Origin: Verrucomicrobiota bacterium
GTDB taxonomy: Bacteria > Verrucomicrobiota > Verrucomicrobiia > Limisphaerales > CAIQOK01
DNA length: 5,816 bases
Assembly: GCA_025363535.1 (NCBI GenBank)
Contig: JANYDP010000599.1
Coordinates: 1 to 5,816 of the forward strand
Reading direction: 5' to 3'
In this document: piece by piece, positions 1 to 5,492 of the stretch
How positions within the stretch are numbered: position 1 is the first letter of the stretch
Layout of the letters: every line of letters begins with the position of its first letter
Translations under genes and position numbers: made by a program
Notes under the pieces: model-generated
Database searches by the model: none
What the model was told of the DNA's origin: nothing
Seen by the model: only the letters and a program-made list of their open reading frames with translations

Positions 1-1886
1 AAGCCGAAGAGCGGGCTCCACAAGCCGGGGATTTCAAAATAATGCCGGAGGGCGGCGAGGGCCGGGCCGGGGAGGAAGTTGATGGAACTGGCCGCGCCAT
101 ACACTGCCAGCGTGCCGGCGTGCAGCGGCTGGAAGCCGAAACGGATGTTTTCTTCCGTGGGCAGCGCGCCAAACGCGCAGTATTCGCTCGGTGTGCCAAA
201 GCCGGGCGGGACGAGATTGTCGCACGCAGTCAGGCCCCAGGCGTTCTCTCCGTAAGTAGTGTAGGTGCCATTGGAACTGCCCGTGGTTTTGCCCGCGTGG
301 TCCAGGCAAAACTGGTAGTTGGCGAGGACAGCGCGCTGGTTGTTGCGCCAGAGGTTGCGGGCGTCGCTGGGATGCTGATCGGCACCGCGCCGCCGCAAGT
401 CCACCCAGCCGTCCGCAAAGAAGTAGTTGAACAGCGAGCCTTGCCACGACGCGAGGACCGGCTCGCGGCCGGCTGCGGGATAGCTGCCGGCGACGCGGTT
501 GCGGGCAAGGTAGGTTTCAAAATTCACGCGGTGGGTCTTGGAACCGAGCGCCAGAATGTCGAGCAGCAAGGCTTCGTCGGTCTGACCGTCTACGTGGCCG
601 AAAAAAGTTCCGGCCTCGGTCGGCCCGGGTTTCCACGCCAGACGAAAGCGGCGGGAGTTGGTGCCGGCTGCGCGTTCCACGAGCCAATTCCAATCCACAT
701 GATTGAAGAGCTGTTCGCCCAGCGCCTGGATGCGGAGGTTGCTGGAAAAATATTCCTTGCAGGTCAGCACGCCGTTCATAAGCAGCATGGTGTCGTAGGG
801 TGAAAGTTCCACGTTGTCATCCTTGCGCGTGCCGATGTTGGCGGCAAGGAAGTGATAATAAAATCCGCGATAACCCGCCTGGCTTTTGCCCGGCTCCGGC
901 CCCATCGGCAGACGGTTCAAGTTTTGCAGTATGCGGACGACGCGGTTTTCCAGCTCCACCTTGTCCGCCCAGCCGCGCTGGTGTCCGATGCAATAGGCGG
1001 CAAGTTGAAAGCCGACGGCCCCAACGCTGACCTCGTCGGAAAACGTGGAGCGATCCAGCGCAAAACCCAGATCATCCGTGAACCTCAGAAAATGCGCGAA
1101 CGCCCGGTGGGAGATCAGATCCAGCATCGCGTCGTCACTCAGGCGGCCGATGTCGCAGGGCGTTTCATCAGTGGTGAAGGTCAGGTCATCCAGAAAAAAC
1201 CGGCCCGTGCGCTGCGCGTTCTGCCAGTCCTCGATCACAAAAAGAACTTCCTTCATGCGCCCCAGGTCGCCGCTGCCCAGGTCGGCGATGGGAAATTCGT
1301 AGCGTGTCCAATTGGTCGAGTCAGGAATGGAAAAGAGTTTGCTGCCCACCAGCCCGTCCGCGCTCTTGAATTCAATCTTGACCGAGTGGTTGAAAGCACC
1401 GGTGCCGCCGCCCCGGGCCCAGAAGCTGAACCGGGTGACGTGGATGTTTTCAATCTGCGAGGGATTACCCGCACTGTTCCGCAACGAGCCGTAGAGGTTG
1501 GTGAAATTGAGCGCCTGATTGTGAAAGGCATCCTTGCCGAGGAGCGAATTCCAGACCCCGCAAAAGCCGGTCGGCACGGCATAGTCAACCCGCAGCGCAG
1601 CGCCGTTCGGGCCGTGAAAAATCCGGGTGTCAAACGTGGTCGTGATGGCCGCCGTCTTGCCGGCGAGCGTGCCGAAGTCGCCGGAGAAATTGTTGAACGC
1701 GCCCTGGTTGTTGAAATCGGCGAACATCAGTTCGGTGGCACTCGCCACCAGCCGGAGCAGCGAGAACGCAAGCAAAGCGATCACCAGAAAGGCCCGCCGA
1801 CAATGGTTGCCGCCGTCCGCCAGCGGCGCAGCGGTCGGCGCAGACTCGCCCGGGAATCGGATTTTATGCCAAGAGTACAGTGCCAT
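1..1886 (-). CDS. Secreted glycoamylase-like (PF10091, GH144-related) hydrolase with N-terminal carbohydrate-binding-like domain; 3' end outside window
   Basis: The frame opens at ATG 1886 and stays open to the window edge (628 codons seen, C-terminus missing). Residues 32-50 are hydrophobic (AFLVIALLAFSLLRLVASA) and end in an A-S-A signal-peptidase-like site, so export is likely; the 31-residue stretch before them is unusually long, but there is no other ATG/GTG/TTG between it and the hydrophobic core. Residues about 52-235 look like a beta-sandwich carbohydrate-binding module (CBM11/CIA30-like pattern, ending GRFFLDDLTF). The catalytic part starts near residue 245 and shows glycoamylase-family motifs in order: DRSTFSDEVSVGAVGF (278-293), GYRGFYYHFL (338-347), ELSPYDTMLLMNGVL (from E360), a YFFADGWVDLRRRGAD block (about 480-500) and WGLTACDN (550-557). 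The family includes GH144 endo-beta-1,2-glucanases, but many members are uncharacterised, so the substrate is open. I did not assign catalytic acids. It follows the helix-turn-helix gene by 87 bp on the same strand; no clear promoter or Shine-Dalgarno sequence is visible there. Confidence 0.88.
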   Translation of the reverse strand, partial: MALYSWHKIRFPGESAPTAAPLADGGNHCRRAFLVIALLAFSLLRLVASATELMFADFNNQGAFNNFSGDFGTLAGKTAAITTTFDTRIFHGPNGAALRVDYAVPTGFCGVWNSLLGKDAFHNQALNFTNLYGSLRNSAGNPSQIENIHVTRFSFWARGGGTGAFNHSVKIEFKSADGLVGSKLFSIPDSTNWTRYEFPIADLGSGDLGRMKEVLFVIEDWQNAQRTGRFFLDDLTFTTDETPCDIGRLSDDAMLDLISHRAFAHFLRFTDDLGFALDRSTFSDEVSVGAVGFQLAAYCIGHQRGWADKVELENRVVRILQNLNRLPMGPEPGKSQAGYRGFYYHFLAANIGTRKDDNVELSPYDTMLLMNGVLTCKEYFSSNLRIQALGEQLFNHVDWNWLVERAAGTNSRRFRLAWKPGPTEAGTFFGHVDGQTDEALLLDILALGSKTHRVNFETYLARNRVAGSYPAAGREPVLASWQGSLFNYFFADGWVDLRRRGADQHPSDARNLWRNNQRAVLANYQFCLDHAGKTTGSSNGTYTTYGENAWGLTACDNLVPPGFGTPSEYCAFGALPTEENIRFGFQPLHAGTLAVYGAASSINFLPGPALAALRHYFEIPGLWSPLFG

Positions 1887-1973
1887 TAAGTTCGGCGGAT
1901 TTGCAGAAAGCTGAAGCGTTGATTGTCGGGCCGCGCGCGGAATTGCAGCTGAGGGACGGAGGCGGTTGGAAAA

Positions 1974-2441
1974 TTATTTGCGCAGCCGCGCTTTCATTGC
2001 GGCAAAGTTTCCCACCTCGGCACCGACCACGAATTCTTCCGCCACGGATTTCAATTCCTCCCAGCGGGCGCGAATGGCTTCCGCCTCCGAACGGCTGATC
2101 TGGTTGTCGGCGGTGGCGGTGGCGATGACGGCCAGCAGATCAGCAAAATCCTGGACGATTTCATTGGTCCCCAAAATCACGTTCGGTGGCTGGTTCTTCG
2201 TTTTGGGGTTGTGCACGAAATAGCCGCTGGCGCGCTGACAGATCCATTGGACGATGCGCGGGTCACCGGTGCATTTCAGCAGCGCCTCGATGCGGTCGAG
2301 CGGATTGGCCGTGCCGCTGCCCGCGCCGTCATCCGGCTCGGCCCATTTGTAAATGGTGGACAGGGAAAGATCCATTTCGGCGGCGACCTGCTTGGCGCTG
2401 CACTTTTGGAAAACCTCGCGTAATAATTCATGGGATTGCAT
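1974..2441 (-). CDS. Small helix-turn-helix protein, phage CII/CP76-regulator-like
   Basis: This encodes 155 residues from ATG 2441. The frame also runs upstream to a TTG at 2483, but the ATG gives the more natural beginning (MQSHELLREVFQKCSAKQV). Residues about 14-35 form a helix-turn-helix (SAKQVAAEMDLSLSTIYKWAE). They are followed by a segment with a DRIEALLKCTGDPRIVQWI pattern that resembles the phage CII/CP76 regulatory family (PF06892-type), where an HTH is followed by a helical domain containing a 'tgD' motif. The C-terminal half (about 95-150) is predicted helical and rich in Ala/Glu. The likely role is a DNA-binding transcription regulator in the cytoplasm. No other phage gene is visible, so it may be a resident regulator rather than a prophage piece. 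It lies directly upstream of the secreted glycoamylase-like gene on the same strand, which makes that gene a candidate target or operon partner; this is inference from position only. No strong Shine-Dalgarno sequence is seen. Confidence 0.78.
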   Translation of the reverse strand: MQSHELLREVFQKCSAKQVAAEMDLSLSTIYKWAEPDDGAGSGTANPLDRIEALLKCTGDPRIVQWICQRASGYFVHNPKTKNQPPNVILGTNEIVQDFADLLAVIATATADNQISRSEAEAIRARWEELKSVAEEFVVGAEVGNFAAMKARLRK

Positions 2442-2571
2442 CCAGCCAACATTGGAAATTACCCTTGCGATGGCAAGCCGCAAACGCAGACGCCCGCCTC
2501 CACCGTGGCAAAGAAATTGGAATTGAAATGCTGGCGGCCGGGGTTGGTTCCGGCATGATGCGCCCGGTATT

Positions 2572-2577
2572 TTTATA
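2572..2577 (-). promoter_or_regulatory. Weak -10-like box upstream of the helix-turn-helix gene
   Basis: Read on the minus strand, TATAAA lies in an AT-rich island (about 2566-2599) within otherwise GC-rich DNA, 130 bp before ATG 2441. No good -35 hexamer is seen 16-18 bp upstream (CGGTAA at the 17-bp position). It is a tentative promoter only. Confidence 0.22.
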
Positions 2578-2583
2578 GGCTGA

Positions 2584-2742
2584 ATGGAAATTTTTTACCG
2601 GCCGCCGTCGTTCCCGCGATTCCTCTGATGGCCGGGAGCAGCGGGCGAAACGCTTTGCCCGCTGGCCTTTTTCTTCGGACTCATCCTCGCCCTGTTGTTT
2701 GGCCTGATCCTTTACTCGATGAACGTGAACCGGCGCATCTGA
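2584..2742 (+). pseudogene. Degenerate small membrane-protein-like frame with an in-frame TGA
   Basis: On the plus strand, ATG 2584 (AGG at 2577-2579 just upstream) reads MEIFYRPPSFPRFL, then hits TGA at 2626-2628. The same frame continues to TGA 2740-2742 and encodes a strongly hydrophobic segment, FFFGLILALLFGLILYS, followed by a polar, basic tail (MNVNRRI). Without the internal stop it would be a 52-residue single-span membrane protein. It ends 5 bp short of the converging hexosaminidase stop codon. Against it: a terminator-like hairpin lies inside the frame (2641-2672), and I do not recognise the protein. Options are a decayed gene, a sequencing or assembly error, or chance. Confidence is low. 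Confidence 0.2.
2641..2672 (+). terminator. Terminator-like hairpin with T-run (plus-strand direction)
   Basis: A near-perfect inverted repeat fills 2641-2662: a 9-bp stem (one G-U pair) with arms GCGGGCGAA and TTTGCCCGC and a 4-base loop. TGGCC and a run of five T (2668-2672) follow on the plus strand. This fits an intrinsic terminator for rightward transcription. On the minus strand no T-run follows the stem, so it is not a good terminator for the hexosaminidase gene that reads toward it. No secure plus-strand gene exists upstream. Confidence 0.4.
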
Positions 2743-2747
2743 ACGGA

Positions 2748-4547
2748 CTACCGGTTCGCCGGGCTGCCGGCGACTGAGCCGCGCCGGTAATCCTCCCTCC
2801 GCCATTGCAGAAAGGGTGAACACTTTTCCGTCGTTCCCTTGTTTCGCCGGGGCCAGAGCCGGTCGAAATCCCGCGACAGTTGACGCAGTTCGGCCAGCCC
2901 GGACTGCCGCATTTTTTTCGCCGCCACTTTATTTCCACCGGCCACCGCCTGCTGCCAGAGCATGAACCGGCACGACTGCTCAGCCATGCGCGCGGCCAGA
3001 TCAAGTTCCGCCACCAGGGTTTTTCCAACGGCCGAGTTGGGCCGGGCGCGCCGCAATGCGGCTCGCTGTTTCTGGATTTCCTTCAACGCAGCGCGCATTT
3101 TTTTCGCCGGAATTTTTCCAAACCACTTCAACCCGTTGCGACAAAATAGTTCGCGGTCTTCCGGCTTCGGTGCGGCGATGACGGTGCCGAGCGGCGTTTC
3201 GTTCAACGCTCTGACGCCCAGTTTCCGATGGACGAAACCAAGCTTGAATCCGGCTCCGGTAGCTCTGCCGGTCGGGTCTTCAAACACATCGCGGCTCAGG
3301 ACGTTCAGCAGGATTTTTTCGTCAAGCGCTTTAGAATTCCACGCCAGCGCCGCACCGGCGGCGAATAACGGCCAGCTCACCGCGAGCGGTTGCGGATGCC
3401 CGCCGTCACCCCAGTCCGTGTTTAGATAACCGAGCGCGCCGAATTTTTTTCCGGCCTTGGCTGCCGCACGAAGATTGGCGAGGGCGTTGTCGTGCTTGCC
3501 GATGATCGTCTGCCAGGTGGCCGTGCCGGGGCAGACGTAGAAAGGGATTTTGGCCTTCGCAAATTGCGCCGCTTCTTTTTCAAACGGATGATCCGGCTCA
3601 TAACCCCAGTTCAAGGCAATGAGGTTCTTGGGCAGCTCACGGATGAGCGCGGGCTGTTTGAGAATGATGTCGCCCCAGAACAGCATCGTCTTTTTGCGCG
3701 CAGAAACTTCGCGGTGCAGTTGTTTGATAAAGTCGAGATAGACGCGGCCTTTGCCTTGGGCGTCGCACATTTTTTTGCTCTGACCTTTGCCCAGGTCCCA
3801 GGTTTCGTCGCCGCCGATGTTGAAAAACTCGCTGGAAAAATTCGGCAGCAACTCATCGTAAAGGCCCCGGAGAAAGGCCAGGGTGCCCGGATGATTCGGC
3901 GCGAGCGTGGTGGGGCGACGGAGAAAATCGCCAGTCTCGGCCAAGAACGGCTCGGAAATTTCACCGAGCTTTTTTAAGCGCGGGTCTTCCAGGAAATAAC
4001 GGAGGTGACCGAAGGAATTCTGGTTTGGCACGAGATCAATGCCCAGTTCGCGGCAGCGCGCGTCGAGGGTTTGAATTTCCTTGGCCGTCAGCGCGCCCCA
4101 GCTTTGCCAGACGGACTTGTATTTTTTGTAGGCGAACGTGTGCTCGGTGTAGAGCTGGAATTCGTTGATCTTGAAATCGGCGAGCTTCTCGACCAAATCG
4201 AGCAACGTCTCCAGCTTGGGCACGCGACCGCGCGAGATGTCGAGCATCACCCCGCGACGCGCAAAATCCGGCCAGTCGCGAATCTTGAGGCAGGGCAGAC
4301 GTCGTCCGTGCTCGCGGAGAATTTGCCGTAACGTGGCGATGCCTGCGCGCAAGCCGCCGGTTTCGCGGAATGAAATCTCAATTCCATTTTTGGAAATCGT
4401 CAGCGTGTAACCTTCATGATGATTCGGCGCGGAATCGTTGCGAATGACTTTGATTGCGGCCAGTGGTTTCTGCTTCGGCAGCGTGAACGCGCCGCGAAGA
4501 AGTTTCAGTGAGCGAGGGCGGGGGAGCAGATTCAGATTCATCGCCAT
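2748..4547 (-). CDS. GH20-family beta-N-acetylhexosaminidase, apparently cytoplasmic
   Basis: This encodes 599 residues. It should remove terminal N-acetylglucosamine or N-acetylgalactosamine from glycans by the substrate-assisted mechanism of GH20. Residues about 1-90 fit the small alpha/beta GH20b-type N-terminal domain (LLPRPRSLKLLRGAFTLP at the start). The TIM-barrel follows, with DFARRGVMLDISRGRVPK (94-111), KINEFQLYTEHTFAY (126-140), NQNSFGHL (175-182), the catalytic Asp-Glu pair in NIGGDETWDLG (D247, E248), LFWGDI (289-294) and NTDWGDGGHPQ (376-386). The C-terminal part from about 450 is helical and basic; the last 30 residues look atypical. There is no signal peptide or membrane segment, so it probably acts inside the cell on imported oligosaccharides. 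The start at 4547 overlaps the toxin stop codon as TAATG; a second ATG two codons later (4541) is possible. No Shine-Dalgarno or separate promoter is obvious, which fits translation coupled to the toxin gene. The exact substrate is unknown. Confidence 0.92.
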   Translation of the reverse strand: MAMNLNLLPRPRSLKLLRGAFTLPKQKPLAAIKVIRNDSAPNHHEGYTLTISKNGIEISFRETGGLRAGIATLRQILREHGRRLPCLKIRDWPDFARRGVMLDISRGRVPKLETLLDLVEKLADFKINEFQLYTEHTFAYKKYKSVWQSWGALTAKEIQTLDARCRELGIDLVPNQNSFGHLRYFLEDPRLKKLGEISEPFLAETGDFLRRPTTLAPNHPGTLAFLRGLYDELLPNFSSEFFNIGGDETWDLGKGQSKKMCDAQGKGRVYLDFIKQLHREVSARKKTMLFWGDIILKQPALIRELPKNLIALNWGYEPDHPFEKEAAQFAKAKIPFYVCPGTATWQTIIGKHDNALANLRAAAKAGKKFGALGYLNTDWGDGGHPQPLAVSWPLFAAGAALAWNSKALDEKILLNVLSRDVFEDPTGRATGAGFKLGFVHRKLGVRALNETPLGTVIAAPKPEDRELFCRNGLKWFGKIPAKKMRAALKEIQKQRAALRRARPNSAVGKTLVAELDLAARMAEQSCRFMLWQQAVAGGNKVAAKKMRQSGLAELRQLSRDFDRLWPRRNKGTTEKCSPFLQWRREDYRRGSVAGSPANR

Positions 4548-4864
4548 TACGGAATTTCAAGTTGACGAAATTCAGCAGGCTTAATCGAAGTGATTGCTGT
4601 TTGAATCAAATTTGCGGCGGCTTCGATGCGGCGCAACTTGTTTGTCGAAAGTTCCAAAATCGCAATCGTTCGTCCTGTGAGATTTTGCTGATAACACAAA
4701 TTTTGATCCGAAGTGATGAACAGATCGAATTTACCCTCCGCCAAGTGGAGCAGTTGGCCGTTCTTGATTCCGCCCCAGCCTTGTTGTTGGGCGGTGCAAC
4801 ATTCATGACCTGCGAGCAGCCGATGCATTGGCCACGGCACGCACTCGTCGAGCAGGATTTTCAT
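4547..4864 (-). CDS. PIN-like toxin (DUF5615 family) of a DUF433-paired TA module
   Basis: This is a 105-residue protein of the DUF5615/COG4634 PIN-like group, predicted RNases related to VapC toxins and the Mut7-C domain. Visible hallmarks are MKILLDECVP at the N-terminus (acidic D6 and E7), GWGGIKNGQLL (29-39, N35), FDLFITSDQNL (46-56, D47 and D53) and the YQQNL motif typical of the group. The length is normal and all expected acidic positions are present, so it looks intact. Its ATG overlaps the antitoxin stop by four bases (ATGA at 4864-4861), the usual arrangement of TA pairs. Its stop codon overlaps the start of the downstream hexosaminidase gene. Activity is inferred from family membership; the target RNA is unknown. 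Confidence 0.88.
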   Translation of the reverse strand: MKILLDECVPWPMHRLLAGHECCTAQQQGWGGIKNGQLLHLAEGKFDLFITSDQNLCYQQNLTGRTIAILELSTNKLRRIEAAANLIQTAITSIKPAEFRQLEIP

Positions 4865-5079
4865 GCCGCTACCGGTTCAAGCAGCGCCGATTCGGAGCGT
4901 TCCAAAATGCGGCAGGCCATCTCGCGCGTCACGGACGGAAAACATTCCAGAAATTCATCGAGCGAATAATTGTCTTCCAGATACTCGAAGAGCGTTTTGA
5001 CGGGAACGCGCGTGCCTTTGAAAACGGGGGTGCCGCCCAGAATCTCTGGATCAACCGTGATCAAATCTTTCGCGTTCAT
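4861..5079 (-). CDS. DUF433 antitoxin, partner of the adjacent PIN-like toxin
   Basis: This is a 72-residue DUF433 (PF04255, COG2442) protein. It shows the family signature DPEILGGTPVFKGTRVPVKT (residues 10-29), followed by the helical YSLDEFLECFPSVTREMA region that forms the winged-helix-like DNA-binding core. In COG2442-COG4634 pairs the DUF433 protein is the predicted antitoxin and autorepressor, which fits here: it is first in the pair and overlaps the toxin start. It is about half identical to the DUF433 protein upstream (5379-5167), so the two are tandem paralogues. No Shine-Dalgarno sequence precedes ATG 5079; instead a -10-like box ends six bases before the start codon, suggesting leaderless translation. 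Confidence 0.9.
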   Translation of the reverse strand: MNAKDLITVDPEILGGTPVFKGTRVPVKTLFEYLEDNYSLDEFLECFPSVTREMACRILERSESALLEPVAA

Positions 5080-5085
5080 GGCGAC

Positions 5086-5115
5086 AAGTTAGCACAGGCG
5101 AAAGTTGTCCAGCAA
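5086..5115 (-). promoter_or_regulatory. Promoter of the antitoxin-toxin-hexosaminidase operon, predicted leaderless
   Basis: On the minus strand a -35-like TTGCTG (5115-5110), an 18-bp spacer and an extended -10 (TGC + TAACTT, 5091-5086) lie upstream of ATG 5079 with only six bases between the -10 and the A of ATG. The usual -10 to start distance puts +1 at or beside that A. The block is conserved at the matching place before the other DUF433 gene. Two AACTT repeats sixteen bases apart (5106-5102 and 5090-5086) could be antitoxin operator half-sites. Confidence 0.5.
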
Positions 5116-5125
5116 GGGTGGGAAA

Positions 5126-5152
5126 GGAAAAATTCTACGCCAGCGTTTTTTC
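5126..5152 (-). terminator. Weak terminator-like structure after the orphan antitoxin/toxin stump
   Basis: On the minus strand G-A6 (5152-5146) can pair with T5-C (5132-5127) around a small ACG/CGT inner stem, with an AGAA bulge. The T-run could serve as the terminator tail. The stem is mostly A-T, so it is a weak candidate for ending the upstream antitoxin transcript before the second promoter. Confidence 0.22.
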
Positions 5153-5167
5153 GAGGAGCAGACGCAT
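5135..5167 (-). pseudogene. 10-codon stump of a lost PIN-like toxin
   Basis: An ATG at 5167 overlaps the stop of the upstream DUF433 gene (TGATG), just where a toxin gene should start. It reads MRLLLEKTLA and then TAG (5137-5135). This resembles the usual N-terminus of DUF5615 toxins, M-R/K-x-L-L-D-E-x-L/V-P; compare MKILLDECVP in the intact copy 300 bp away. The D-E pair is damaged to a single E, and the remaining ~95 codons are absent: only 19 bp separate the stump from the next promoter. The reading is that the cognate toxin was deleted and the antitoxin kept. Ten residues are few, so chance cannot be excluded. Confidence 0.5.
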
Positions 5168-5379
5168 CAGGCGGAAGCAAGCAGGCTTTTACTGGCTTGT
5201 TCGAGAAACGCAATCGCCAGCTTTCGGGAAACGGTGGGAAACTGTTCCAAAAAATCATCAAGCGATTCTCCGCCTTCGATGTAATCAAGCAGGGTACGAA
5301 CTGGCACGCGTGTTCCCGCAAAGCATGGCGTACCACTCATGATTTCTGGATCAACCACCACCACAGAATTCGCTTTCAT
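5167..5379 (-). CDS. Orphan DUF433 antitoxin (tandem paralogue)
   Basis: This is a 70-residue DUF433 (PF04255) protein beginning at ATG 5379 (MKANSVVVVDPEI). The frame is open further upstream, but the upstream part has no family similarity and contains the promoter-like and terminator-like elements, so this ATG is preferred. The signature DPEIMSGTPCFAGTRVPVRT (10-29) and the following ESLDDFLEQFPTVSRKLA segment match the second copy closely; about half of all aligned residues are identical. It has no intact toxin partner: a 10-codon remnant overlaps its stop. It may persist as an antidote or repressor acting on the neighbouring pair, or simply be decaying. Confidence 0.85.
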   Translation of the reverse strand: MKANSVVVVDPEIMSGTPCFAGTRVPVRTLLDYIEGGESLDDFLEQFPTVSRKLAIAFLEQASKSLLASA

Positions 5380-5385
5380 GGCTGG

Positions 5386-5415
5386 AAGGTAGCACAGGGA
5401 GAAGTTGACCGGCAA
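5386..5415 (-). promoter_or_regulatory. Promoter of the orphan antitoxin, predicted leaderless
   Basis: On the minus strand, a -35-like TTGCCG (5415-5410), an 18-bp spacer and an extended -10 (TGC + TACCTT, 5391-5386) end six bases before ATG 5379. Comparing 5380-5415 with 5080-5115, 27 of 36 positions match, with the same spacing to the start codon. Conservation of both boxes and of their distance to ATG supports a real element. Confidence 0.5.
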
Positions 5416-5425
5416 GCTGTTGGCG

Positions 5426-5463
5426 AAACAAAATCCCCGTCTGTTGTTTCGGTGAACGGGGAT
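5426..5463 (-). terminator. Intrinsic terminator downstream of the unrecognised gene
   Basis: A perfect 8-bp stem (ATCCCCGT with ACGGGGAT, 5463-5456 and 5440-5433) encloses a 15-base loop and is followed on the minus strand by TTTGTTT (5432-5426). It begins 30 bp after the stop codon at 5493 and sits before the promoter of the DUF433 gene, so it insulates the TA locus from upstream transcription. Confidence 0.6.
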
Positions 5464-5492
5464 ATTTGCGTTTGCAGTGTTGAAATAAGGAT

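Noticed and set aside
42..1889. Two long plus-strand open frames (253 and 345 codons) opposite the glycoamylase-like gene
   Set aside because: They are antisense to a minus-strand frame carrying consistent family motifs and a signal peptide; their translations show no recognisable domain and reflect GC-rich antisense openness.
1931..1940. Perfect palindrome CCGCGCGCGG between the helix-turn-helix and glycoamylase-like genes
   Set aside because: It is short, made only of alternating G/C, has no T-run and is not repeated; chance is likely in GC-rich DNA, so it is not called as an operator or terminator.
1974..2441. Prophage remnant, because the regulator resembles phage CII-type proteins
   Set aside because: No integrase, structural gene, att-like repeats or other phage gene is visible, so a single helix-turn-helix protein is not enough.
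2428..2823. Minus-strand 131-codon open frame between the hexosaminidase and helix-turn-helix genes
   Set aside because: It overlaps the ends of both neighbours, is low-complexity and Arg/Ser/Pro-rich, starts with GTG and shows no domain; it is best explained as a shadow frame.
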